DNA of 64,000 nt from an uncultured Bacteroidota bacterium (GTDB taxonomy: Bacteria > Bacteroidota > Bacteroidia > Bacteroidales > VadinHA17): contig CAIJYD010000073.1 of the NCBI GenBank assembly GCA_903824785.1, positions 16,433-80,432 on the forward strand, written 5' to 3'. The notes beneath the pieces were generated by a model. That model searched no databases. It was not told the origin of the DNA and saw nothing but the letters and a program-made list of their open reading frames with translations. Positions 26,690 to 35,329 of the stretch are shown here, piece after piece (positions within the stretch are counted from its first letter, which is position 1; each line of letters opens with the position of its first letter). A program made the translations under genes and the position numbers.

Positions 26690-26728
26690 AAATTAATTTT
26701 TAAAAAGTATAATATTTAAAGTTACAAA

Positions 26729-27868
26729 TCATTTAATATTTTCAGGTGATAAAGGAACTAAAGTTTGAACTTCCAGCCTGCCGAACCACTCCTTTTCAGG
26801 AACATTTGCCCATGACCATTTACCGGCTATCGTACCATTTTTCAGAAGGATATATCCCGGGTTTGCCCTTATCATGGTTTTTAATGTTGTTTCATCCGCA
26901 AAACAAAACCAGCTCTGGTTTTCATAGTTTTTCAATTCCTCTGTCCCGGAAGCTGTAAGTACGTAAAATTCAATTCCATTGCTCCTGCAGTATTCCCCAA
27001 GTTCAAAGCCATTAAATAATTGACTTTTATCAGCCTCCGGAAGTTTTTTAGAGACCATCAGTAGGGAATATCCGGGGGAGGATAATATTTTTTCAGTCAG
27101 ATCTTCTCCATTAACGGCTTTTATACTGAAATCGTGTATTGGAGGCTGATAACCTTTTTTTAGGAGAATCGATTTCTGATCAATAAACCTCCAGGTGGTA
27201 TCATTTGCCGGATAATCATTAAGAGTGAACTCCTTTTTTACATTATCTTTCTCATAGATAAATGTTGTCTGATATTCATCAATGGGAGCTCCTTCCGGGA
27301 TAACCATCTTATCGGCAATTTTCACACTGGTTTCATAAGGTAAAAAGTCGATAACCGGCAGATACTTCAGGTTGAATAAGGAAAAAAGAATGAACATAAT
27401 GGCTGCAATTGTAATTATGATCCATTCAGTGGACGTTTTAAAAATGTTTTTTATCTCTTTTCTTCCTATATAAAGCATTGCTGCAATGATGATAAGTACA
27501 ATATTTTTTCCAAAGGTCTCCCAGTTGGTGAGATGTATAGCATCGCCAAAGCAACCGCAGTCTGATACGGGGTTTGTAAGTGCAAGAATAAATGTAAGCG
27601 GAGTGAAGATAATCATCAGCAGCATTACTACCATGATGCCGGTTTTCTGCCTCATTCCTGTAAGTACTGAAAAGCCGGCAATGAATTCGGCAGTGCATAA
27701 TAAAATTGCAAGGGAAAGGGAGAGTTTATTGAGAAAACCAATATTGAAAGCCTGAAAATAGTCATGAAATTTATAAGCTGAACCTAAAGGATCAATCGCT
27801 TTTACCAGGCCTGAGAATATAAAAACGATGCCGGTAATAATTCTGCCTGCAGATTTCAATATCTTCAT
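26729..27868 (-). CDS. DoxX-family membrane protein with C-terminal soluble domain
   Basis: Inner-membrane protein of 379 residues. The N-terminal 150 residues contain four hydrophobic segments of the DoxX/MauE type (GRIITGIVFIFSGLVKAIDP, ILLCTAEFIAGFSVLTGM) and a CGCFG motif in NPVSDCGCFGDAIHLTNW, a cysteine pair also seen in redox-linked relatives. A fifth segment (WIIITIAAIMFILFSLFN) precedes a periplasmic domain that looks thioredoxin-like in its fold spacing but has no CxxC centre. It is one base after tmk and 39 before tpiA, so the three genes are co-transcribed. Function is unknown; a link to thiol or quinone chemistry is inference. Confidence 0.85.
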   Translation of the reverse strand: MKILKSAGRIITGIVFIFSGLVKAIDPLGSAYKFHDYFQAFNIGFLNKLSLSLAILLCTAEFIAGFSVLTGMRQKTGIMVVMLLMIIFTPLTFILALTNPVSDCGCFGDAIHLTNWETFGKNIVLIIIAAMLYIGRKEIKNIFKTSTEWIIITIAAIMFILFSLFNLKYLPVIDFLPYETSVKIADKMVIPEGAPIDEYQTTFIYEKDNVKKEFTLNDYPANDTTWRFIDQKSILLKKGYQPPIHDFSIKAVNGEDLTEKILSSPGYSLLMVSKKLPEADKSQLFNGFELGEYCRSNGIEFYVLTASGTEELKNYENQSWFCFADETTLKTMIRANPGYILLKNGTIAGKWSWANVPEKEWFGRLEVQTLVPLSPENIK

Positions 27869-27869
27869 T

Positions 27870-28556
27870 TTATATAAGTTTTTTTTCTGTCAGTATTTTT
27901 ATTATCAGGCTGAAAATCTCATCAGGTTGCAGCATTGCTCCATTACTGCTGCTGCAATCAACTACTGAAAGCCTGTTGTCGTGTATTGCCACTTTAAGAT
28001 AAAGATCCCGTACCATTTTCTGGAAATCAAGGCTCTCCTCGTGGATATCCCTTGTTCCTTTGAGATAGCTGCGGTCGTCGCCTGTTCTCGCACTCAGTAA
28101 TTTTTTTTCGGTGAATGCAAACGGTACGTCCAGGAAAATATTGAGGTCGGGCCGTGGAATTGCAAAATGGCTGAATTCAAGCGACAGGATCCATCTCATA
28201 AGCTCATCCTGTGCTGCCGAATCCTGAAGTTTTGCACACTGATAAGCAATGTTTGAATAGGTATATCTGTCGAGAAGTACTATTTTTTCCTCTTTTAACC
28301 ATCTTCTGATAAGATCGGAAGCATCCTTTCTGTCACCTGCATAAAGCATTGCAACGAGGTATGGGTTGACTTCGCTCAGCGAACCAAATTCGCCTCTTAG
28401 AAACCGGGCAATAAGTTCGCCGAAATAGGGAGCTTCAGTCCTTGGAAAATGCAGATACTCACAGTTGTATCCCTTCTCTGATAAATAATCTCTCAGGAGT
28501 TTAATCTGTGTTGATTTTCCTGCACCATCAACTCCTTCAATGACAAAAAGCTTCAT
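27870..28556 (-). CDS. tmk: Thymidylate kinase
   Basis: Phosphorylates dTMP to dTDP with ATP for DNA synthesis. The 228-residue protein has the P-loop FVIEGVDGAGKSTQIKLL (residues 7-16 core), the substrate Asp-Arg motif as LLDRYTYSNIAYQ, FPRTEAPYFGELIARFL in the dTMP-binding part, and LNIFLDVP. It is slightly longer than the usual 205-215 residues. First gene of the minus-strand tmk-DoxX-tpiA unit, divergent from folP with 260 bases between. Confidence 0.95.
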   Translation of the reverse strand: MKLFVIEGVDGAGKSTQIKLLRDYLSEKGYNCEYLHFPRTEAPYFGELIARFLRGEFGSLSEVNPYLVAMLYAGDRKDASDLIRRWLKEEKIVLLDRYTYSNIAYQCAKLQDSAAQDELMRWILSLEFSHFAIPRPDLNIFLDVPFAFTEKKLLSARTGDDRSYLKGTRDIHEESLDFQKMVRDLYLKVAIHDNRLSVVDCSSSNGAMLQPDEIFSLIIKILTEKKLI

Positions 28557-28816
28557 CCTTAAATTATTTTATAATTGTACAAATGTAATAACCGCACAGC
28601 AAAGATAAAAGGAGATAAGCTGTTTAATTGCAGAAATGAATCTGCCGCATCTTTACGATTATAGAAGAGATGGAATTTAAGCTGAACTCAGAGGGTAACT
28701 GTAAGCAAAATAGCATAATAAGTTCAACACGCAAAATCTCTTTGTCTCTGCTTACGGAAAAGTTAGTTGGGTTTGTAACAAAAATAACTAAATTCGGCTG
28801 TTCAAATTAAATTGTT

Positions 28817-29662
28817 TTGAAAGGAAATCCAAGATATATTAACACAGGGAGCGATCTTCTTGACCTTGCAGTTCCAAAGGTGATGGGGATATTGAATGTT
28901 ACCCCTGACTCATTCTATAAAGGAAGCCGTTACAATACCGATGAAGAGATACTGAAGGCTGCAGGGAAAATGATCGATGAGGGTGCTGATATTCTTGATG
29001 TGGGAGGTTATTCCTCTCGTCCGGGAGCTGCAGATATAACTAAGGAAGAGGAGGGAGGCAGGGTTTTGAAAGCCATTAAGCTGATAAGCAGAGAACTGCC
29101 GAAGGCCATAATTTCGGTTGATACCTTCAGGGCGAATATTGCAATGGAGGCTGTTGCTGAATGCGGTGCCCGCATGATTAACGATATTTCCGGTGGCGAA
29201 GCTGATGCAGATATGTTTTCAGTAGTAGAAAAGCTGAATGTCCCCTATATTATGATGCACATGAAAGGTAATCCGCGCACCATGCAGGAAAATCCTGTCT
29301 ATGACGACATTGTAGCCGATATTCTCAAATGGTTCAGTGGAAAGATATTCAGACTGAGGTCAGCCGGTGTAAAGGATATCATAATTGATCCCGGATTCGG
29401 GTTTGGAAAATCAGCCGATCATAATTTTGAACTTCTCAGAAGGCTGGGTGATTTCTCTGTAGCCGGATTGCCGTTGATGGTTGGACTATCCCGAAAATCA
29501 ATGATCTGGAAGACACTTGGAATAACAGCTGAAGAGGCACTTAACGGAACTACTGCTCTTAATGCTGTGGCTCTTGCCAATGGTGCTGATATTCTGCGTG
29601 TTCATGATGTAAAGGAAGCTGTTCAGGCCATACAGCTTTTAAAGCGTATTAAACCTTCCTGA
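28817..29662 (+). CDS. folP: Dihydropteroate synthase
   Basis: Condenses 6-hydroxymethyl-dihydropterin pyrophosphate with p-aminobenzoate in folate synthesis. The protein (281 residues) shows VMGILNVTPDSFYKGSRY, DEGADILDVGGYSSRPGA, ISVDTFRANIAM, MINDISGGEAD and IIDPGFGFGKSADHNFELL, all conserved. The start is a TTG at 28817: an in-frame TAA lies at 28808 and no ATG or GTG is available before the conserved core. It is followed by cdaA after 91 bases with its own -7 box. The 260-base gap to tmk is A+T-rich and shows no other feature. Confidence 0.96.
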   Translation: MKGNPRYINTGSDLLDLAVPKVMGILNVTPDSFYKGSRYNTDEEILKAAGKMIDEGADILDVGGYSSRPGAADITKEEEGGRVLKAIKLISRELPKAIISVDTFRANIAMEAVAECGARMINDISGGEADADMFSVVEKLNVPYIMMHMKGNPRTMQENPVYDDIVADILKWFSGKIFRLRSAGVKDIIIDPGFGFGKSADHNFELLRRLGDFSVAGLPLMVGLSRKSMIWKTLGITAEEALNGTTALNAVALANGADILRVHDVKEAVQAIQLLKRIKPS

Positions 29663-29725
29663 TATGATTACAGAACAAGCCCGATCACTGGATTTAGGAT
29701 TAATAAATGAAGATTAGAAATTTAC

Positions 29726-29733
29726 TATTTTTG
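29726..29733 (+). promoter_or_regulatory. Bacteroidota -7 box upstream of cdaA
   Basis: TATTTTTG fits the TAnnTTTG consensus 20 bases before the cdaA start codon. The -33 position is A+T-rich without a clear TTTG. Confidence 0.4.
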
Positions 29734-29753
29734 ACAGTAATTATTATAAATTT

Positions 29754-30530
29754 ATGCCATTCCACATAACAATCCTTGATTTTATTGACATATTTCTTGT
29801 GGCCCTGATATTTTTTCAGCTATACAAGCTGATCAGAGGAACTGCAGCATTCAGCATTTTTATCGGGATATTTTTTATTTACGTCTCCTGGCTAATTGCA
29901 AAAGCCCTCAACATGGAGCTGATAAGTATTTTGCTCGGACATGTTATTGGCGTTGGAGTAATAGCTCTGATAATTGTGTTTCAGCAGGAGGTGAGAAGAT
30001 TTTTGCTCGTTCTGGGAAACAGGTATATCTCCAGCAGCAGGTTTTCTCTGGGAAGGTTTTTTTCTTCGGTAAGCGAGGATACGGGAAGCCCGGGAGAAGC
30101 TGAAGAGATTGCAAAGTCATGCGAGGCAATGGCTCTTAAAAAAACAGGAGCTCTTATCGTTATTGCCCGGAAAAGCAGCCTTGATATGTTTTCAGAGGGT
30201 GGAGAGATCCTTAAGGCACAGATTAGCGCCGGCCTGCTGGAAACAATTTTTTTTAAGAATTCACCACTTCACGATGGTGCTGTATTAATTGAGAGGGGAC
30301 TCATTCTTGCAGCGCGATGCACCTTACCCATTACCGATCAGCTAACTTTAGCTCCAAGGTTTGGGATGCGCCACCGGGCAGCTATTGGAATGTCAGAACA
30401 TACCGATGCTCTTATTGTAGTGGTCTCAGAAGAATCGGGTTTTATAACAGTTGTGGAAACAGGTGAGATCAGGGAAAATATAACTCCAATGGAGTTGAGA
30501 AATATCCTTCTGATGGAGAAAAAATGGTAA
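29754..30530 (+). CDS. cdaA: Diadenylate cyclase CdaA type
   Basis: Membrane-anchored enzyme making c-di-AMP from two ATP. The 258-residue protein has three hydrophobic segments in the first 85 residues (LDFIDIFLVALIFFQLYKLI, FSIFIGIFFIYVSWLIA, HVIGVGVIALIIVFQ), then a DisA_N domain with the catalytic motifs KNSPLHDGAVLI and FGMRHRAAIGMSE (DGA and RHR). c-di-AMP in other bacteria controls potassium and osmotic balance and wall integrity. Usual partner genes of Firmicutes (cdaR, glmM) are absent; the folP neighbour is a Bacteroidota-like arrangement. Confidence 0.95.
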   Translation: MPFHITILDFIDIFLVALIFFQLYKLIRGTAAFSIFIGIFFIYVSWLIAKALNMELISILLGHVIGVGVIALIIVFQQEVRRFLLVLGNRYISSSRFSLGRFFSSVSEDTGSPGEAEEIAKSCEAMALKKTGALIVIARKSSLDMFSEGGEILKAQISAGLLETIFFKNSPLHDGAVLIERGLILAARCTLPITDQLTLAPRFGMRHRAAIGMSEHTDALIVVVSEESGFITVVETGEIRENITPMELRNILLMEKKW

Positions 30531-30685
30531 TCCCGGAAGAATAAAAAAGTGGTGTCACAGATTTGAGCCGATGAATTTGAAAGCACTGAAAATTTTACTT
30601 GAAAATTAATTTCTAAATGATTAACATTGTCAAAATAGTTAAATTCTGATAATCAATATCCGGCAACTATAATAAAAGCTAAGCT

Positions 30686-31300
30686 ATGAAAAACTTATTC
30701 CTGAAAATCATTGTATTGACAAGTTTACTCGGTTTTATCGGGTGCAAATCTTCCAGCGATCCAGCAACATGGAGCTCTGAAAAAGTAGATCAGTGGTTCC
30801 TGAAAGGCGAGTGGAAAAACGGGTGGTCAGCTGAACCTGATGCTTCAATAAACAGAAAAGAGTTCGCAGTGGCATATTTCAAAAATAAAGAGCGGTGGGA
30901 TAAAGCCTTTGCTTTCCTGAAAAACAGCGATCTTACCAAAATGGAGGTAAAACGTTATGATATTGACGGAGATAATCTCTTTGCTCCCATTACGGAGTAC
31001 CTTACAAAAAACGAGGAGGATGCCAAGTTTGAGGCGCATCGTAAATATATTGATATTCAGTATGTTATAAGTGGAATTGAACAGATTGATATTACTCCTA
31101 TGGCGATGAAAAAAGATATACTTACCCCTTATGATGAAGTTAAGGATCTTGAATTTCTTACGGTTACCCAAAGTTCCGTTAATAAAGCAACTCCCGACAG
31201 ATTTTTCATCTTTTTTCCATCAGATATTCATCGACCTGGTTTAAAAGCTGAACAAAATTCACCGGTAAGAAAAGTAGTGGTAAAGGTGAAAATCGATTGA
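30686..31300 (+). CDS. YhcH/YjgK/YiaL family (DUF386) lipoprotein
   Basis: A DUF386 cupin-like beta-barrel protein, here 204 residues with an added N-terminal lipoprotein signal (LLGFIGCKSSS, acylated Cys about 20). The core carries family motifs FEAHRKYIDIQYVISGIEQI, ITPYDEVKDLEF-like spacing, and FFIFFPSDIHRPGLKA, with His and Glu residues that could bind a metal. Family members are usually cytoplasmic, about 150 residues, and linked to sialic-acid or other sugar metabolism. Export as a lipoprotein suggests action on sugars in the periplasm or at the cell surface, which is inference. It stands alone between cdaA and feoB. Confidence 0.88.
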   Translation: MKNLFLKIIVLTSLLGFIGCKSSSDPATWSSEKVDQWFLKGEWKNGWSAEPDASINRKEFAVAYFKNKERWDKAFAFLKNSDLTKMEVKRYDIDGDNLFAPITEYLTKNEEDAKFEAHRKYIDIQYVISGIEQIDITPMAMKKDILTPYDEVKDLEFLTVTQSSVNKATPDRFFIFFPSDIHRPGLKAEQNSPVRKVVVKVKID

Positions 31301-31320
31301 AGCCATTAAACATTCTTACG

Positions 31321-31328
31321 TATTTTTG
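31321..31328 (+). promoter_or_regulatory. Bacteroidota promoter upstream of feoAB
   Basis: TATTTTTG matches the -7 TAnnTTTG box 27 bases before the feoAB ATG; about 19 bases further upstream lies TTGAA near the -33 position. No Fur-like palindrome was recognised. Confidence 0.5.
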
Positions 31329-31355
31329 GTTATTCTCCTGTATTGATTTAATCAG

Positions 31356-33812
31356 ATGACAACATTATATGATCTCAAAGAGGGAGAAGAGGGGATAATT
31401 CTGAAGATTAAGGGAAGAGGACAGTTTCGGCAACGGCTTTCAGAAATGGGGTTTGTTGTGGGGAAAAAGGTATCGGTAATTAAGAAGGCACCTCTCAGGG
31501 ATCCAATTGAATACATGATAATGGGTTATCATATCTCGCTGAGAAACAGCGAGGCTCAGCTTATTGAAGTTGTCAGGGGAGGAAAATCTGAAGAGTTTAA
31601 TTCCAATAGCGGAGTCCTGATAAGTGAAGATGAAAACAGTTCCTGGCTGGAAAAAATAAAACATATTCAGATTGCTCTGGTAGGAAATCCCAATTCAGGT
31701 AAAACAACTCTTTTCAATTTCGCATCAGGATCAAAGGAAAAAGTCGGGAACTATGCCGGGGTTACAGTCGATTCAAAAGAGGCATCATACAGGCAGGGAG
31801 GCTACACTTTTTCAATTGTCGATCTTCCGGGTACCTATTCGATAAAAAGTTATTCACCTGAGGAGATATACCTGAGAAATTATATTTTCGATAACAAACC
31901 TGATATTGTAGTTAATATTACAGATGCCTCAAACCTTGAAAGGAACCTGTATCTTACAACTCAGCTGATCGATATGGGCGTTCAGATAGTGATTGCCCTG
32001 AATATGTATGACGAACTGGAGAAGAAAGGAGATCTTCTCGATTATCTCTCTCTCGGCAAATTACTCGGTGTCCCAATAGTTCCTACTGTAAGTTCAAAAG
32101 GAAAAGGGATAAAAAATCTTTTTGACAAGATCATTGAGGTTTATGAGAACAGGGAACCGGTTGTCCGCCATATTCATATAAATTATGGTACGGAGATCGA
32201 AGATTCAATTAGTGTTATACAGGAAAAGATAAAGATTGAAGAAAACAGGCCATTCACAAACATTATTTCAGCACGGTATCTCGCAATTGAACTGCTGGAA
32301 AATGACAAGGAGTTTTCCAGGAGCATTACCCGCTGCGTTAACTCACCTGAAATAATACTGACAGCAAAGAAAGAATACCTTAAGTTGGAGAAGTTATTTT
32401 CCGATCCGGTAGAAACAGTTATTACAGACCTCCGTTATGGGTTTATTTCAGGAGCTTTGAAGGAGACTCTGAAAATAAGCAAGGTTGAACGGTTGCGAAA
32501 AACCCAGATCATCGATAACTATCTGACAAATAAATATCTGGGTATCCCTATTTTTATTTTTTTCATGTGGCTCACTTTCTTTACAACTTTCAGACTTGGA
32601 GGTTATCCTAAACACTGGATGGAGGAAGGAACCGGCAAACTGGCTGAACTGACCTCGGTTGCTTTGTCTCCGGGTATAATACGTGATTTTTTTGTTGAAG
32701 CTATTATTGGCGGGGTAGGCGGGGTGCTTGTTTTTATTCCCAATATTATTATCCTCTTTATTTTTATCTCCTTCATGGAAGATACTGGTTATATGGCCCG
32801 TGCTGTATTTATTATGGATAAACTGATGCATAAGATCGGGCTGCATGGGAAGTCATTTATTCCACTTTTCATGGGATTTGGGTGTAATGTTCCTGCAATT
32901 ATGGCGACCCGGATCATAGAGAGCCGGAGAGACCGTCTGATAACAATGCTTATTACACCGTTTATGTCGTGCAGCGCAAGACTGCCTGTTTATATACTGT
33001 TTATCAGTGCCTTTTTTGCAAAAAACCAGGGGTCGGTACTATTTTTTCTTTATATGCTTGGCGTTATTTTTGCGATATTGTCTGCTCTGTTTCTTAAACG
33101 TGTTTTTTTCAAAACGGAAGATATTCCCTTTGTTATGGAACTTCCTCCCTACAGAGTGCCTACCGTAAGAAGTGTTATAAAACATGTTTTATTCAGAACC
33201 GGGTTATACCTGAAAAAAATTGGAGGAGTAATTCTTCTGGCATCCATAATTGTCTGGATACTTGGAAGTTTTCCGAGGAGAGTTAATTATTCCAGAGATT
33301 ATGCAGGTGAGATTGCCTCGGTGGAAAAGTCACAGATGGAAGTTAAAATAAAGGATGAGTTGATAAACCGGTTAATTCTGGAACAAAAGAGTGAGAAGCA
33401 GAGTAACTCTTATTTGGGAATTATTGGCCACTCAATTGAACCGGTAATGAAACCACTGGGGTTCGACTGGAGGCTGAGCGTTAGTATTTTGTCGGGATTA
33501 GCGGCAAAAGAGGTCGTAGTAAGTACGCTTGGTGTTTTGTTTCAGGCAGATGACAATACCGGAAAATCATCCCTTGTTGAAAAGATACAGACTCAGCATG
33601 ACTCTTCGGGAAAGATTCTTTTCACTCCGCTTATAGCTTTCTCTTTTATGCTGTTTATCCTTACCTACTTTCCATGTATAGGAGTTGTTGCCGCAATAAG
33701 GCGTGAATCGGGAAGCTGGAAATGGGCTTCTTTTGTCGTAGTTTATACAACAGGAATAGCGTGGCTCCTCTCATTTACTGTATATCAGCTGGGAAGTTTG
33801 TTTTTGTCTTAA
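31356..33812 (+). CDS. feoB: FeoA-FeoB fusion ferrous iron transporter
   Basis: Inner-membrane Fe(II) uptake protein of 818 residues. Residues 1-75 are a FeoA-like SH3 domain (GRGQFRQRLSEMGFVVGKKV) fused to FeoB. The G domain shows G1 GNPNSGKT (110-117), NYAGVTVD, G3 DLPGTYSI (156 on) and G4 NMYDE (216 on). The membrane part holds Gate-like repeats, including IPLFMGFGCNVPAIMATRII and a second GLAAKEVVVSTLGVL. The fused form is usual in Bacteroidota. It is a single-gene unit, convergent with the transglutaminase gene; the intergenic A-run at about 33826 may assist termination. Confidence 0.97.
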   Translation: MTTLYDLKEGEEGIILKIKGRGQFRQRLSEMGFVVGKKVSVIKKAPLRDPIEYMIMGYHISLRNSEAQLIEVVRGGKSEEFNSNSGVLISEDENSSWLEKIKHIQIALVGNPNSGKTTLFNFASGSKEKVGNYAGVTVDSKEASYRQGGYTFSIVDLPGTYSIKSYSPEEIYLRNYIFDNKPDIVVNITDASNLERNLYLTTQLIDMGVQIVIALNMYDELEKKGDLLDYLSLGKLLGVPIVPTVSSKGKGIKNLFDKIIEVYENREPVVRHIHINYGTEIEDSISVIQEKIKIEENRPFTNIISARYLAIELLENDKEFSRSITRCVNSPEIILTAKKEYLKLEKLFSDPVETVITDLRYGFISGALKETLKISKVERLRKTQIIDNYLTNKYLGIPIFIFFMWLTFFTTFRLGGYPKHWMEEGTGKLAELTSVALSPGIIRDFFVEAIIGGVGGVLVFIPNIIILFIFISFMEDTGYMARAVFIMDKLMHKIGLHGKSFIPLFMGFGCNVPAIMATRIIESRRDRLITMLITPFMSCSARLPVYILFISAFFAKNQGSVLFFLYMLGVIFAILSALFLKRVFFKTEDIPFVMELPPYRVPTVRSVIKHVLFRTGLYLKKIGGVILLASIIVWILGSFPRRVNYSRDYAGEIASVEKSQMEVKIKDELINRLILEQKSEKQSNSYLGIIGHSIEPVMKPLGFDWRLSVSILSGLAAKEVVVSTLGVLFQADDNTGKSSLVEKIQTQHDSSGKILFTPLIAFSFMLFILTYFPCIGVVAAIRRESGSWKWASFVVVYTTGIAWLLSFTVYQLGSLFLS

Positions 33813-33850
33813 TTCCCACATCATTAAAAAAAACTACTGTTTAAGAATGA

Positions 33851-35293
33851 CTAATTTGAGTATTCAATATTCATATTATAATTCCATTTATCGAAATAAA
33901 GGTTTCCACCCCTCCATTCAACTTCCCCACGCTGGAAGTCGTATGGTTCACTTCTCATAAATTGCTTTGCAGGGTGGAGCGGTCCTGAAATACCTTCATT
34001 TATTATAAGTCTGTATGAATCGATTCCGGAAAGAAAAAACTCCCTGATGGAACTTACTTCTGATTTCTGGAGATCGTATGAGACATCCGCAGGTACCCAT
34101 CCGGCTCCTTCATAAAAAACTTCGCACCAGTCGTGAAGGTTTTTGCCCTGAGGAGGAACCATCCATCCGCTCTGCCACCTTACCGGAACTCCCTTGTATC
34201 TTAACATTGAGATAAAAAGGAAGGTCTGCATACCACAATCACCTCTTCTGTTCTCATAAACATATTCAGGAATACTGGGCATAATGGAATATTCAAGAGC
34301 TCCTGTCCAGGGAATGTTCTCTTTGAACCAGTAATATATTTTGCGTACAATTACCTCAGCATCTTTATCTTGCCCTGTAATACTGTCAGCCAGTCTCTTA
34401 ATGTTTTCTGTAAAACAGATCTGTGGAGGCTGCTCAGAAGTGTATTTCTTATACTCAGCAGTTGATTTTTCATAAGGAAGGATCTTAATAGCTGGCAGAT
34501 TAAAATTCTGAGCGCTTGACTGATAGGTAAAAGAGATCTGAAACACAGTCGGAACTGATTTTTTTGCCACCTCTTCCATATATATTGTACTGTGGATTGC
34601 AGTATCTGGTGCAATTATATAATTCTGAACAGAGGTACCTGTCAGTTCTGTTTTTTGCTGCCGGGGAAGGTTGTTTTTTGGCCATGGCAGCCAGCAGCGT
34701 ATTATCTCCCCTTCTGGTACTGCGTCTGGTTTAACAGTTATGGTATAGTTTATTTTCATGGTTACCGGTACAACAGGATTGCTCTTATTACCGGCTGCTT
34801 TGTAAACTGCTTCAGTATGGCTGAGGCGTAGTGCCATATCAGGATCTTCTGCTATCTGGCGTAGTCTTTCCTCTTTTTGTTCATAGAATTTTTTGATAAG
34901 GATAAGGTTGGAAGATGCTCTTTGAAAATACATCTTTTTCCCGTCAATCAGTCTCCATTCGAGCCATCCTTTCCTTTCCCATTCCGACTTCTCCTCAGGT
35001 GTAAACGACCCCAACAGCTTTTCAATCTGGGCGTAAATCTGCTCTTCACCGACCGGGAAATCGATCAGGATCCTCTCTGCAATCTGTGCCAGGGAATCAG
35101 CCTTGAATTGAAGAGATTCATTATCCTTACATATGGTTTTCAAGGAGTCAGTTAGCTGTTTTACCCTACTGAAGTTTCCGGCGTCAAACTCTTTTTTTGT
35201 ATTTTCCATTATCACTCTGCAGTCGGGTGAAGTAGCGCAGCCTGTAATTACTAAAAGTAGAACTGCTGACAGTATTAAATTATTGGTTTTCAT
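33851..35293 (-). CDS. Transglutaminase-like domain lipoprotein
   Basis: A 480-residue predicted lipoprotein (VITGCATS, Cys19). The N-terminal 150 residues are helical and charged; about 180-280 is a beta-rich region; residues 310-420 are a transglutaminase/protease-like core. Catalytic triad candidates are Cys353 (NRRGDCGMQTF), His387 (KNLHDWCEVFY) and Asp403 (WVPADVS). Such bacterial proteins usually act as cysteine proteases or peptidases on envelope substrates rather than as crosslinkers; the substrate is unknown. It is 36 bases downstream of the GH78 gene on the same strand and may share its transcript. Confidence 0.88.
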   Translation of the reverse strand: MKTNNLILSAVLLLVITGCATSPDCRVIMENTKKEFDAGNFSRVKQLTDSLKTICKDNESLQFKADSLAQIAERILIDFPVGEEQIYAQIEKLLGSFTPEEKSEWERKGWLEWRLIDGKKMYFQRASSNLILIKKFYEQKEERLRQIAEDPDMALRLSHTEAVYKAAGNKSNPVVPVTMKINYTITVKPDAVPEGEIIRCWLPWPKNNLPRQQKTELTGTSVQNYIIAPDTAIHSTIYMEEVAKKSVPTVFQISFTYQSSAQNFNLPAIKILPYEKSTAEYKKYTSEQPPQICFTENIKRLADSITGQDKDAEVIVRKIYYWFKENIPWTGALEYSIMPSIPEYVYENRRGDCGMQTFLFISMLRYKGVPVRWQSGWMVPPQGKNLHDWCEVFYEGAGWVPADVSYDLQKSEVSSIREFFLSGIDSYRLIINEGISGPLHPAKQFMRSEPYDFQRGEVEWRGGNLYFDKWNYNMNIEYSN

Positions 35294-35329
35294 CTTTGAA
35301 GAATTTTATAGAGTAAATCAACTGTTTTA

